A DNA stretch of 36,186 bases. Source: Lojkania enalia (lineage: Eukaryota; Ascomycota; Dothideomycetes; Pleosporales). The notes below the pieces were generated by a model. The model ran no database searches. It had not been told where the DNA came from and saw nothing but the letters and a program-made list of their open reading frames with translations. Both the position numbers and the translations under genes were made by a program. Below, in pieces: positions 12,030 through 23,513 of this stretch; positions within the stretch are counted from its first letter, which is position 1; each line of letters starts with the position of its first letter. Location: contig ML986657.1 of assembly GCA_010094045.1 (NCBI GenBank), forward strand, positions 2,201 through 38,386, in the 5' to 3' direction.

Positions 12030-13500
12030 TATATTCTTAACCTTAATTTGCGAGGATTTACGCCCCGGCTATATAAGGTAGTAGATATAGTAGATAAACT
12101 ATTAGGTATACGTAGTAGAATATCTATAGAAAAGAATTAGCTTAAACAATTTATAGCGCGTATAGATAAGCTTAAAATAGCTTTTAATTAAGTAAAGGAT
12201 TGCTAAAGAATAAAATAAGAGAATCTAGAAGTTATTAACATATAGTTTAAACTTATATAGAATATAATTACGAAATATAGTATATATAATAATAATATCT
12301 ACAACTTTAATAAGACAGGCTTTTAGATAGGTGTTATTAGTACTATAAAGGTTATTATAGGTTTAGAATATCGTATAAAGTCTACTCTTATACAGTTAAG
12401 CGATTGTAAGTAGGTTATAGTTATCTAGAATATCTATACTACTACGTATACAACTCTACTATTTATTATCTATAAAGGACGCGTTAATATCTCTATATAG
12501 TATAAAGAAGCAGGTATACTATATAATTAGAAAATTTCAGTCTCTAAGAACGGCTGGATAAATAATATATTTAGTCTTAAGTAGCTAAAGTACTTTAATA
12601 AATATATAAAGATGCGTTAGGTAGGGTTGTATAAGCTATTTATTTTAGACGGCTATAAAAGCTACCTTAACTAGGAATTTAAAGATTACTACCTTATATA
12701 AAAGATCCTAATACTTTATATACCTTCATATTTATTATATATATTTTAGCCTTTTAATATAGTTTACTTCTTGCTATTAAAGCTAAAATACTTATAGCGT
12801 GTATAAGACTTAGCGCGCTAACGCGTCTACTATATTAATAAAGAAGGCTTTCTTCTAGCTTTTAAGAACGTATTTTTTAATATATTTACATATAAGAACT
12901 ATCGAAAAGCCTTTAAAGTAATAGGAATTGTTCCTCTAAATATATAGGTTATATTAGATCGCCTTAATATATAACTATGTACCCTACTAGAACTACTTCT
13001 ATAAGAAGATTCTTAGTAGTCTAAAACTCTAAATAATATATATAAATTTAGGTTACAATTAATACTTATACGAAAGTCCTTTATATAATTACTAAAAGAG
13101 GTATAAGAAGGATTCTTACAGCTTATAAAAGGTACTAAGTTAATACTATATTAGAATATACTTCTTTAAACTCACAACTCTAAGCTTAAAAAGTAATTAG
13201 AAGAAGTAACTAAGCGTAAAACGTATAAAAGAAAGTATATTTAGTATAGTAGTATAGTATTATATAGTAAGGAATCTTTATATATAGCTACTAAAGTATC
13301 TATAGACTCTCAGCCCTTTAAGAAGACTTATAGTACTAATACTTAAGAAAGGGCTTAACCAGCTTAACGCTACTATAGTAACTATAGTAAGACTGGACAT
13401 AACGCTTATATATACTAAAAGAATAGTAGAGAAAATTCTAAATTAGATAAAAGTATATTATATATAGAATCTCTTATTAGTATTAAGTAAATTAACTTTT
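12030..13500 (+). pseudogene. Transposase relic of C (DDE_1, pogo/Fot1 family)
   Basis: A single frame can be read from about 12030 to the right TIR. The N-terminal part resembles the CENP-B/Psq-type helix-turn-helix DNA-binding region of pogo transposases (LNLRGFTPRL-like start, then a DIVDKLLG-like helix). Near 12290 a NIYNFNKTGF motif is the first catalytic block (from D-x-YNFDETGF). The second catalytic Asp is intact in LFILDGYKSYLN at 12636-12671. A PSYLLYIFQPF-like stretch follows (the PSHxSHxLQPLD motif). A C-terminal CX2CX4HX4C knuckle lies at 13374-13415, with His kept and Cys turned to Tyr. Stops are TAA/TAG only where read. Confidence 0.9.
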
Positions 13501-13519
13501 TATATATAGTATTTATTAC

Positions 13520-13568
13520 ACTAAGAAAAAATAGCCGCTTTAATAGTTTAACCGTTTCGATAGTAGAA
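13520..13568 (-). repeat. Right TIR of C
   Basis: Inverted counterpart of 11730-11778. Its two 17-bp units read ATCGAAACGGTTAAACT and ATTAAAGCGGCTATTTT, mostly transition differences from the left copy. Confidence 0.93.
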
Positions 13569-13570
13569 TA

Positions 13571-14012
13571 TATTAATATAAATTCTTACTACTACTAGAA
13601 ATTCTTTAAATATAGACCTAGTTCTATTAAATTTATTATTAGTAATATATTATTAATAGCGCTTTTTTAACTTATTTAAGTTTCTAGATAATTCCTATAA
13701 TTCCTATTTTTTATTTACTATTAACTATTTCTTATATTCTTTTAAGACTTTTAAAAAGGCTATCTTAAGTCTCTTTTAAGCTTCTTATTTATTTGTCTAC
13801 TAGAACTAGCTAGTCCTATTAATATACTAACTTATTCTATATTCTTATAAATATAGTAGTTATACCTACCTTTAAAGAGGTAGTCTTACTAGCTAATCCT
13901 AATATTCTACTTGCGTGAGTTTCCTACGTTATTTACTAAAGGTATCTCTTTTCTTATAACTAGGGTAGTTTAATTAGTCTTACTTCTTCTAACTTTATAA
14001 GAGTAGTTAAAG
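13571..14012 (-). pseudogene. Element B gag N-terminal part and leader
   Basis: The part of element B between transposon C and its 5' LTR, read on the reverse strand. It should hold the start of gag and the untranslated leader. Translation gives a polar, Gln/Glu/Lys-rich sequence with TAA/TAG stops and no domain I recognise, as is usual for Gypsy gag N-termini. The assignment rests mainly on position. Confidence 0.5.
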
Positions 14013-14121
14013 TATAACAGCCTCTACTCGGCTAAATATAGGATAGGGTAATAACTAAAAGTAATTATATACTATAAAGGGATTATTCTTATAGATTTAT
14101 AATAGAAGTATATAAGTAGAG
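14013..14121 (-). repeat. Element B 5' LTR, inner part (split by D)
   Basis: Putative U5-side portion of the B LTR. It ends, on the reverse strand, in CTGTTATA (from CTGTTACA) just before the leader. Together with 23514-23753 it makes a unit of about 351 bp once D is removed. Boundaries are inferred, since no second B LTR lies in the window to compare. Confidence 0.45.
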
Positions 14122-14123
14122 TA

Positions 14124-14168
14124 ACGTATTTTATAAGCGAGTTGCCTACCTAAGTAAGTTACCTATCT
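14124..14168 (+). repeat. Left TIR of D, with two tandem 17-bp units
   Basis: An 11-bp tip ACGTATTTTAT is followed by AAGCGAGTTGCCTACCT and AAGTAAGTTACCTATCT, a 17-bp direct repeat. The right TIR has the same arrangement. Confidence 0.92.
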
Positions 14169-14600
14169 TATTAGCTATCTCTATATTTAGAGACGTATAT
14201 TATAATAACGCCTGTAGATATTACTAAAATAATTTAATAGGAGATAGATATACTATTTATCTACTACTATATAAGTTCTAGTATTATATTTAGGCTTACT
14301 ATAGCGGCTGTAGTACTTCTAATACAGTATACCTACTCTTCTATACTTCGTACCTACGTGTACTTTATCCTCTAGCTGCTTATCTACCTCCTTTTAAGTA
14401 GCTATCTTAGTAGTTTTAGCTTTAGTAAAGCTATCTTACTTTTATAGAACCTTTTTTAATCGCTTTTTACGCTGTGATAGAGCCTTATTTACTTTTTAAA
14501 GCTGACCAACCTAACGCTAAAATAGTATATATAAATAAGCTATCTATATAGTATCTTTAGTAAGTAAATTAAGAGAATTATTAATTATAGGAGGTAAGCT
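14169..14600 (-). pseudogene. Transposase D, C-terminal piece
   Basis: Reverse-strand C-terminus of the pogo-type transposase. It has a Lys/Gln/Glu-rich helical stretch followed near 14250-14330 by a degraded CCHC knuckle (RYYSRYSKPKYNTRTY, from CxRCSKPGHNTRTC), homologous to the knuckle of transposase C. It is separated from the catalytic part by the Gypsy insertion at 14601-14605. Confidence 0.75.
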
Positions 14601-14605
14601 ATTCT

Positions 14606-14884
14606 TATAATAATGCGAAGAAATCGTTTTACGAAAAGCTTTATATATAATCTTATCCTAAAGCTTTTTAATTATCTTATTCTACTCCTAGCTCTACCTC
14701 TTTTCCTATCCGTATATAGTTATATACTCCCTTATAAGTAGCTTAGTAGTTCTTTTATATCCTTTTATATAAGGCTTATAGATGTTAATAGAATTTCTAG
14801 GTTCTTAAACCCCTATATACTCTTATATACCTCTAAGTAGATTTGTACTATATTTAGACCTATTATCTTACCTACGCTATTATA
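14606..14884 (+). repeat. Family A 5' LTR (279 bp)
   Basis: Begins TATAATAATGCGAAG (from TGTAAT) and ends GCTATTATA (from GTTACA). It is the same length as the 3' LTR and the solo LTR. The sequence just after it (TTATATAGAAG) is where the primer-binding site should be, but no tRNA match can be claimed. Confidence 0.95.
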
Positions 14885-15439
14885 TTATATAGAAGAATTT
14901 AATACTATTAGTAATAGCCTTTTTAATAATATTATATTAATTATTTATTTAACAATATTTAAGTCTAAAATATACCTAATTTAGTTTAGATTATAATATT
15001 TATATACTATTATATTAAATTATTTAGTTATCTAGATAGAATCTTAGAAATCTTCTATTAACTAAAGCCTTTAAGTTTAGAACTTCTTATCCTCTATAAT
15101 TAGAATTGCTTTTAGAAAAGCCGCGTAGAGTATATCTAGGTAGAAATTTAGAGACTACTAATAACCTATTAGAATTAGAAGTAACTGCTAATATCTAACT
15201 ATAATTTACCTTCTAATTCTTATACTAGAATCGATATATATATAAGTTATAATAAGAGTAAACTTCTATCTATATATATAGAATAACCGTTATCTTTTAT
15301 AAGGGGCCTTATAACAGGCGGACCCCTCTCTATAGAACCTATAGTAAAGAACCTATCTAATTCGGAGGGAAATTAGAGTAAACTAACTCTTAAGAAATAA
15401 ATTGTAATTTTATAAGAGAAGATCGTACGCTTAATATAA

Positions 15440-16490
15440 TAGAAAACTATTAGTTTTAATTAACCTCTATAAACTACTAAATTAGTACTAATAATATATT
15501 AAGAAACTTTTACAACTTCTCTAGTAAGAAACCTCTTAACTATCCCTAAACCCCTTTAAGCCTACTTTACTAAACGTACGCCTAAGAGTAAAAGCTTTAT
15601 AGATAGTAGTAAACCTATATTTAAATAATAGCGAGTCTTAATCTTAGACCGACTTAAGATTAATATAGATTACTATTAGATAGAGTATATATATATAGTA
15701 TTAGTATAGAAATATACCTCTAGTACTGTAAAAGGGTATTTAGAGCTAAAATACCTAGCTAAATTAGACTAGTATCGGTTTAAGAATGCTAAAGAAATAA
15801 TTTCGCTTTTATAATCGTATTTTATTATAGATAATAAGGAGATAGAGGTATAACAGGCGTTTTAGGTCTTAAAGATAAATAAGAAAGAAGCGTTCCTAAC
15901 TTTTAAAGCTTACTTTATTAGTATAACTATTAGAGGATTTATATCCTAATCTAAGTAGTTCTTCTACTTATAGAATAAGATCCTCCCTAGCTTAAAGATA
16001 CTAAACCTTAGCTTTAAGCTTATATAGAAAGGCTCTTTTAATACTATAGTCGCCTATTTAATAGCTTATAATATAGAAAGGAGAAGTATTTCTAACCCTT
16101 TAGAATAAACTATTAGTTTATAGATTGTAGCTAAAATAAATTCGGATTAGTACTAGAAGGTTTCTAAAAGTTTACCTAAAATAATCTACGATCTAATACT
16201 ACTCTAATCTACTCTAGTATTAATACTTTATTCTATTATAATTACTTTCTAATAATTTAGTAAGACTCCTATACCTGAAAGGTATATAACTCTAGGTAAT
16301 TACTATAACTATAGTCAAGTAGAATATTTCGTAAATAAATATATAGTTTTTAGAGTATAAGAGATAAAAGGTAAATAAGAGAAGATTAAAAAAGAAGAGT
16401 TTTTAGATATAAATAAGTACTATCTAGATAGTTCTTAGGTGGGAAATAGAGACGCTTAGGAAAACTCTCTATTTTAGGCTTAAGTAAGTA
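15440..16490 (+). pseudogene. Gag relic of family A Gypsy
   Basis: The reading frame holding the zinc knuckle can be followed back to at least 15542 with only TAA/TAG breaks. It contains a retrotransposon-gag-like segment with EAFLTFKAYF near 15887 and FFYL*NKILPSL near 15960. A CX2CX4HX4C knuckle at 16301-16342 reads YYNYSQVEYFVNKY, each Cys and His being Tyr after one transition. The exact start is unknown; 15440 is an estimate. The equivalent region of copy 2 is at 1-595. Confidence 0.8.
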
Positions 16491-16499
16491 TAACTTATT

Positions 16500-19400
16500 A
16501 AATATTAATTTATTATATTTATTTAAAAGAAAGTACCTTTAAATTTCTACTATTCTATATTTAAAAGGTATTAGTATACAACTAAACGCTCTTATTAATA
16601 TAAACGCCTAAAGCTTCCTATTTCTTAATTCTATAATAACTAGATTACTCTTCTAAACTCTATATATATTAATATAGTACTTACCCTTTAAAATTACCGT
16701 TAAAGGTTTTTAGAACTAAATCTAAACCCTAGTTAATTAGTATATCTACTTATACCTGTAAATTAATAGAAGAACTATCTAAAACTATCTATTTATTATT
16801 ATAGATCTAGGTATTTAAGATTATATTATTAGTATTAAATAGTTATATTATTTTCAACTCCAGCTAGATATAGATAAAAATTAGATTATATAGCCCTCTA
16901 AGTATTCTCCTACTTATAATCCTTTACCTCTTCTTCTTATATAATTAACTTAGCTAGTACGTAATAAGGAGGTAAAGCTAGATATCTAGTAATACAACAC
17001 TTTATAGGAAAAGAACTAGTATTAGTAGTCTTACAGTCCGACTATCTATTATATTAAAAGTTTACTAAAACTACTAAAACTATATTAGTCTCTTATAGCT
17101 TATAGTCTAAATAAGTTTAGAGCTCTCGTACGCCCGTATGTAATAAAGTCTAAACTTAATCTAAAGAAAGTATATTCTTCTATTATCGCTCTTATCTTAG
17201 CTAATACTTTCTACTTTAATATAAAGAGGAAAGAGAACGAGTTTTTCTCTATATCTCTATATAAAATCGAGCGGCTGATTAAAGATAAGTAAGCCCTAGA
17301 GCTAGAAGATAAGGCTGAAAATAAAGTACTAGTAAATCTCCGATTACTATCTAAATACTATAGATATTAGAATATATTTAGTAAAACTGCGGCTTATTAA
17401 TTACTAGAATACTACTTTTATAATTATAAGATTATTCTTATAAAACCCCTCTCTAATAGTTATAGCCCGTTATATAAGTAGAATATTAAAGAGCTGGAGG
17501 TAACTAAGAAGTATATTATAGATAATCTATAGTATATGTATATTAAGTAGAGTTAGAGCTTTTTTATATCTCTAATCCTTTATATCTACAAACTTAATAG
17601 TAATCTATATATTTATATAGATTATTATAAATTTAATACTCTTACCTATAAGGATATATATCTAATACTATGTATAAATAACCTTCTATCTAGACCTATT
17701 AAAGTAGTAATTTTTATTAAGTTTAATATTCGCGTAGCTTTTAATAAGATTAGAATAAACTCTAGTTTTAAGGAATATACTACCTTTTAGACTCGATATA
17801 GAACCTATAAGTATAAAGTTCTACCTTTTAAATTGTATAATAGTCTAGTAACTTATTAGTACTATATAAATAATATACTAATTAACTATTTAGATAACTT
17901 CTATATTACTTACCTAAATAATATTTTTATCTACTTTAAAGACGAGGTAATATATATTATCTACGTTAAGAAAGTTCTTAAGAGATTATATTAAGTAGGG
18001 TTATAAGTTAATATTAAGAAGAGCGAATTCTATATTACTTAAACTAAATACCTTAACTATATTCTATTAAATAAAGGCCTTAAGGTTAATCTAGAGAAGG
18101 TAGAAGTACTATATAACTAGTAGCTACCTACTACTATAATAGGTGTAAAATCCTTCTTAGGTTTTACTAGATTCTATTAACAGTTTATACCAGAATTCTC
18201 GTATATTATAAAGCTAATTATTATACTATAGAGCCTTATAACCTCTTTTATATAGACTTTAGAATGTAATATTACCTTTAAGAAATTAAAGTCAGCCCTA
18301 TTAAGTATACCTATACTCTACTACTTTAATCCTATATTAGAAATAAAAATAGAAACTAATACCTCTAATAGAGTAGTTGTAAGAATACTATTATAGAAAT
18401 ATTCTAATAGAAAATAGTACCCTATAACGTTTTATAGTAAAATTCTATCCAGTTTAAAACTAAACTAAGAGATCTATAATAAGAAACTATTTGCAATTAT
18501 TACTACGTTTAAGTAATAGAGGGTAGAATTTACTTCTATAACTACTAGAATTCTAATATATACTAATTATCGCTTCCTCGAATATTTTATAACTATAAAG
18601 GTACTTAATATTTATTAGATTTATTAGACCGAAGAATTAGCTTAGTATTAGTTTCGAATTAAGTATACTTTAGATAAGAATAATATTAGAGTAGATATTT
18701 TTAGCTATTATAAATAAGATATAAAAAATTTAAAAGTAGTTTAAACTAATAACTAGTTAAGAGTTTTATTTAGATCGTATTAACTTTACCCCTAAATTAA
18801 TACCGAATTAGTCTAGTCCTATATTACCTAAATAACAATTTAAGCGGCTATACTAAACGTTATTAAAGGCTAAGAGTAGGTTATATTATTAGATTCTCTA
18901 AAGTTAATTAATATATTACTATAGAAAAACCGAGCCTCCTTTACGTAGGAATGTACCCTTTTACCCTATAAGTATTAGATAGAGAATAAACTACTTCTCT
19001 ATAATAATCGCTTATATATTCTATTAGATTTAGGCCTTTATATATAACTTATATAAGAGGCTTATAACTAAGTATCTTCTATATACCTAAGCGCTACTAA
19101 AACCTATTAGTTACTATTCTAGAAGTACTATTAGAAGTGTATAGAGGCTACTTATAAATAATATATATAGAATTATATTCTATATTATAAAACTTATCTA
19201 ATATAAACCTAAACTCTAGATTTTATTTATTATAAAACTTATCTAATATAAACCTAAACTCTAGATTTTATTTATCTACTTTCTATACTAAATTAACTAA
19301 TATAGTACCTATATATTAACTTTAAAAATTTCTCTATAAATAAGTCCGGATATAATTAGATTATAGTAGTAATCGATCGCCTATCTAAATAAGTAGTATC

Positions 19401-20465
19401 TATTCTCTACTATCGTATAATTAACGTATAAGAAATAGCCGAATTATTTATTTAATAGATATACTACTTTAGTTATACGCCTAAAACTATTATTTTAGAC
19501 TAAAGATCTTAGTTTATATCTAGTTTCTAGTTCGAATTCTACTATATCTTAAGCGTAAAGATTAAACTATCTACTACTTATTATAAAGAAACTAATAGAT
19601 AAATAGAGATTATAAATAAGTATATTAATTAGAGACTGCGCCCTTTTTTATCCTTCTACTAGAATAACTAGAGTTCTCTATTACCTATAATCGACTAAAT
19701 ATAAGCAACTCTACTCTATATAATTATTAGAATATCTCTATATTAGATTCTATATAAAATTAAGCCCTATTAGAATTAGAATTAAAAATATTCTATTAAT
19801 CCTATTACTATAATAGATAAATTAAATTATAAGAATACTTTAGCTCTAGTAACTCATATATATATAGCCTAGGAAATTGTAAAGGCTAATATTAAAATAG
19901 TTTAAAATCGTATATAATCTATTATTAACTATTACTAGTAACTAATTAATTAGTAGATTAGTAATATAGTCTATCTAAATACTAAGAACTTTACGGTCTA
20001 AAGACTAAGCTAAAAGCTATCTAATTAATAGAAGAGCCCTTTTAAAGTACTAGAATAGGTTAGAAACTTATACTATCTATAGTTACCCCTAGAGTTGAGA
20101 ATATATAATATCTTCGTACTAAACCTACTATATAAGAACCCCTAGGACCCTCTATTAGGGTAAGAAGCTCTAAAACCACCCGCTATCGCTATTAAGAGGG
20201 TAGAAGAGTAGAAGGTTAAGAAAATACTAGCTAGTAAACTATATTATAAGACCCTTAAATACTATATAAAATAGGTAGAATATAATCCTAACCCAGTCTA
20301 ATATAAAGCCTTAAATTTTATAGGTTTACCTTATAAGCTAAAAGCTTTTTATAATAAGTATCTGAATTAGCTAGGACCCTTAAAAGCTCTAACTAAATAG
20401 ATTAAGGTATATAAAGATAGTATAGAGAATATAGATTATCTAGTAGACGATAATATATAAGAGTT
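16500..20465 (+). pseudogene. Pol relic of family A Gypsy: protease, RT, RNase H, integrase, chromodomain
   Basis: One frame, -1 relative to gag, carries every domain. The protease active site ALININ-A at 16591-16608 is a mutated ALIDTGA, and a DYIISIK motif near 16820 ends the domain. RT keeps FNIRVAFNKIRI near 17730, and its catalytic box YLNNIFIY at 17911-17934 comes from YLDDIFIY. Integrase keeps Asp in VVIDRLSK (codon 19375-19377), Asp at 19498-19500 before the degraded QGSQF motif, and Glu at 19606-19608. A 45-bp duplication lies in its zinc-binding region. A chromodomain at about 20200-20340 reads VEE*KVKKILAS, then IK*VEY, then ALNFIG. Loss of the RT and protease acids makes it inactive. 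Confidence 0.93.
19183..19272 (+). repeat. Perfect 45-bp tandem duplication in integrase region
   Basis: Positions 19183-19227 and 19228-19272 are identical over all 45 bases. The unit is 15 codons and keeps the pol frame. It covers the degraded CKTC-like part of the integrase HHCC zinc-binding region (now YKTY in both copies). Confidence 0.95.
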
Positions 20466-21557
20466 AAGTAGTAGATTAGAAAACTAAATTATAGGTCTAA
20501 AATTACTCCTCTATAGAATCTAGAGGGTCTAATAGTAGGCTGTTAGATACTTCTCTAGTTCTCTTCTCTTCTACTCTTCTTTCCCTTTCTTCCCTCTAGA
20601 CTCTTCTTAAACCTTTTCTACCTTATTTTTAACTGCCTAAGAGTGCCGCGATATTAGTTTAAAGGCTAGATATTAAAGCTTTTAAGGCTAAAACCTAATA
20701 GAGCAACTTAGTACCCTAGTAGAATAAAGTTACTTAGATACTAGTCTTAAAAAGGCTAGCTTCTTAACTCTTTACAACCTAGGCTATAAGCGCTAGACTA
20801 TAAGTAAACTCTAAAATAGCCTTAAAAACTACTTTTTTATTCTTCTTATCTTCTATATATTATGCCGCTGCTTATAGTTTAAAATAGCTCCCAAGGACTA
20901 GAAACTCCTTCTTATAGTAGAAGGGGATCTATAAGTATATTAATAGTAAGTACCCTACTAGTATTAGATACGATTTATATAGGGTTGTACTTTTTATTTT
21001 ATAAAGTATAATACTCGTATTTTTTTAATTTTAGGGATTAAAAGGTAAATATTATATACCGCTTATAGATAAGTGTGTATATAGTCTAAAAGTAGATAAC
21101 TTAAAAAGCCTCTAAAGAAGTTCTAAAAGGCGGGTAGAGTAGTATATTAATTAATTTTTTTCTATAAGGTGTTAGTAATACTTTAATAATTAATAGTTTT
21201 AGAAACGTATAATAATATATATAGAGTAGAAGTTGTTATTTAGTTAAGAAAGTTTAGTTAATAGTAATCTAGTAATATACTAAAGCTAGTAAATACTTAT
21301 TATTATATCCGATAAAATTGTAATATTAATAAACTATTATAAAAGTAGTTACTAGCTAATATATAGGTTAATTATATTTACCGTAAAAAAAACCTTACTT
21401 AATATTACGTTAATATATAAATATATCTCTATAGATAACTATATATATTAGCTTTTATTAATAAATACCTTCTTAAAGAAATCCCTTTATACTAGAACCT
21501 ATTTATAATAGCTCTAATTCCCTCCTAAACTAGTGTAGATAGAGACTATCAGCCTAT

Positions 21558-21571
21558 AAGAAGGGGGGTAG
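21558..21571 (+). other. Polypurine tract of family A Gypsy
   Basis: AAGAAGGGGGG followed by TAG lies immediately before the 3' LTR, the usual place for plus-strand priming. The G-run survives because it contains no TpG/CpA target. Confidence 0.85.
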
Positions 21572-21850
21572 TATAATAATACGAAGAAATCGTTCTATAA
21601 AAAGCTTTATATATAATCTTATCTTAAAGCTTTTTACTTATCTTATCTTACCCCCAGCTCTACCCCTTTTCCTATCCGTATATAGTTGTATACTCCTTTA
21701 TAAGTAGCTTAATAGTTCTTCTATATTCTTTTATATAAGACCTATAGGTGTTAATAGAATTTTTAGGTCCTTAAACCCCTATATACTTTTATATACCTCT
21801 AAGTAGATTTATACCGTATTTAGACCTATTATCTTCCCTATACTATTATA
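21572..21850 (+). repeat. Family A 3' LTR (279 bp)
   Basis: Starts TATAATAATACGAAG and ends CTATTATA; followed by the ATTCT target copy. Differences from the 5' LTR are mostly C/T or G/A. Confidence 0.95.
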
Positions 21851-21855
21851 ATTCT

Positions 21856-22432
21856 AATACCTAGTAATATAGTCTTAAATTAGTATTATTTAAAACCCTA
21901 GTTTAATAGTATTAGTTAGTATTTTTAACTCTTAGAGGTAACTAGCTACTAGTAGTAGTAATAGAGTACGAAGCTTAATATTAAGCTTTAATAATACTAT
22001 ATTAGAATTATATAATATTAGACTAGTACCTTAAAAGCTTATATATATATTAGCCTTAGTAATAGAGTGCTGATATACTATATAAAAGGTTAGTAGAAAG
22101 TTAAGTTTTATAATATAGTAGATACTAGCTTATATAAGCTTATTAATCTTACGCCTATATGCTTTCTTTAATAGTAAAAAGTAGCCTATATTTAGAAGTT
22201 ATAGTAGATATAATAAATATACTAGCATATATAATAGAATAATATTCTTCTCTTTATAGAACAGCTGAAACTTAGTAGACCTATAGCTCTTATAGCTATT
22301 AATAACTAGTAGATAATAAGCGCCTACTATATACTACTTTATATACTAATTAAAACGCTTTAGCTATTTAATTATAAGTTTATTATTTATCTATCTACTA
22401 TTACTTAGTATAATTACTCCTCTAGATAGTAT
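21856..22432 (-). pseudogene. Transposase D, catalytic piece
   Basis: Reverse-strand middle part of transposase D between the Gypsy and the solo LTR. The motif LLVINSYKSYRS near 22270-22310 matches LLILDGHESH of the DDE_1 family, with the catalytic Asp codon now Asn (complement of 22298-22300). It is followed by a YLLYLLQLLNIGYF stretch, the degraded HxLQPLDVGCF motif. Stops are rare here, but the missing Asp and the insertions make it non-functional. Confidence 0.85.
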
Positions 22433-22721
22433 ATTATTATAATAATACGAAGAAATCGTTCTACGAAAAGCTTTATATATAACCTTATCCTAAAGCTTTT
22501 CGCTTATCTTATCTTACCCCTAGCTCCGCCTCTTTTCCTATCTATATATAGTTGTATACTCCCTTATAAGTAGCTTAGTAGTTCTTCTATATCATTTTAT
22601 ATAAGGCCTATAGGTGTTAATAGAATTTCTAGGTCCCTAAACCCCTACGTACTCTTATATACCTCTAAGTAAATTTATGCTATATTTAAACCTATTATCT
22701 TACCTGCGCTGTTATAATTAT
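22433..22721 (+). mobile_element. Family A solo LTR with ATTAT target duplication
   Basis: A 279-bp LTR at 22438-22716 runs from TATAATAATACGAAG to GCTGTTATA, flanked by ATTAT at 22433-22437 and 22717-22721. It lies inside transposon D, in the same orientation as the complete element. It is the usual product of recombination between the two LTRs of a full copy. Confidence 0.95.
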
Positions 22722-23420
22722 TACTCTAATACTATATAGAGAGGTACTACTTACTAGTAAAGATAATAAATAGTAGGATAATATTACTGCGAGTATTAAT
22801 AGCTTAAATAACTATTATCTACTTGTAATTATCTAGCTGTAGTAGTTTTAGTCGACTAGCTAATAGTTTAGTACTAGTAACTACTTTACTAGTAGATATA
22901 ATATTTATCTAGAAGCCCGTCTCGTTAAAATTATAAATATTATTATTAGTAATACTATACTTTACTTTAGTATTATATACTAGGTTAAACTAACTATTAA
23001 TAACTTTAGAATCTTTATAGAGAACTCTTTAATAGTTGTAATTTTAATAGAAGTATATTTTAATCTTAGGAATATAATTGATAAAGTTTGTTAGCTAGTT
23101 TTTACTAATCTAGTTTATAAAGCAAGCTCTAAGTAAACAGTTAGCTATATCTTATATACTATTAATTATAGGAGGGTATCTATAAGATAATAGATCTAGT
23201 ATATACTATATTATAGTTAATTCTTCTAGCTTTATAAGCTTCTTTAAATTAGGCTTATAATTATATTATAAAGGTTTACCGGTATATTAGTTTCTAAGTA
23301 TTATTTAGAAGATACTATAAGTAGTTATAGTACTTTATACGCTCTAAATTTAATCTTAATTAATAGTTAAAATAGCTAGTAATATCTAACCTTTTTAATA
23401 GATTAATTAAAGTTAAGGTA
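22722..23420 (-). pseudogene. Transposase D, N-terminal piece
   Basis: Reverse-strand N-terminal part of transposase D, to the right of the solo LTR. It aligns with the start of element E (23950-24010) over the segment rich in K-K-L-I-K, the leading edge of the Psq/CENP-B-like DNA-binding region. The start codon is not assigned, and in-frame TAA/TAG are present. Confidence 0.7.
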
Positions 23421-23466
23421 GTTACTATATTATATTATAAATAGGTAGAGTATAACTTCTTAGTAA

Positions 23467-23511
23467 AAGTAGGCAACTTACTTAGGTAGGTAACTTACTT
23501 GTAAAATATGT
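23467..23511 (-). repeat. Right TIR of D
   Basis: On the reverse strand: ACATATTTTAC, then 17-bp units AAGTAAGTTACCTACCT and AAGTAAGTTGCCTACTT. It differs from the left TIR mostly by transitions. Confidence 0.92.
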
Positions 23512-23513
23512 TA

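Larger units (their letters stand above)
11730..13568 (+). mobile_element. Pogo/Fot1-type DNA transposon C, complete
   Basis: An 1839-bp element with 49-bp terminal inverted repeats, flanked by TA at 11728-11729 and 13569-13570, as for Tc1/mariner-pogo elements that duplicate TA. It encodes one degraded DDE transposase on the same strand. It is inserted in the gag region of element B. A second member of the family, C2 at 31011-34722, has a net length of 1838 bp. Confidence 0.95.
14601..21855 (+). mobile_element. Complete Ty3/Gypsy chromodomain element, family A, with ATTCT target duplication
   Basis: The element spans 14606-21850 (7245 bp). It has two 279-bp LTRs, a gag frame, a pol frame shifted by -1 relative to gag, a chromodomain and a polypurine tract. 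ATTCT at 14601-14605 and 21851-21855 is the target duplication. It is inserted in transposon D. Family members in this window are this copy, the partial copy at 1-1410 and the solo LTR at 22438-22716. RIP has destroyed the active-site acids. Confidence 0.96.
14124..23511 (-). mobile_element. Pogo/Fot1-type DNA transposon D, split by two LTR insertions
   Basis: 45-bp TIRs at 14124-14168 and 23467-23511 are flanked by TA (14122-14123 and 23512-23513). Removing the complete family A Gypsy with one target copy (7250 bp) and the solo LTR with one target copy (284 bp) leaves 1854 bp, right for a Fot1-type element. It encodes a reverse-strand DDE transposase in three pieces. It is inserted in the LTR of element B. 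Confidence 0.93.

Noticed and set aside
14885..14910. Primer-binding site of the family A Gypsy
   Set aside because: The sequence after the LTR could not be matched to any specific tRNA 3' end by eye.
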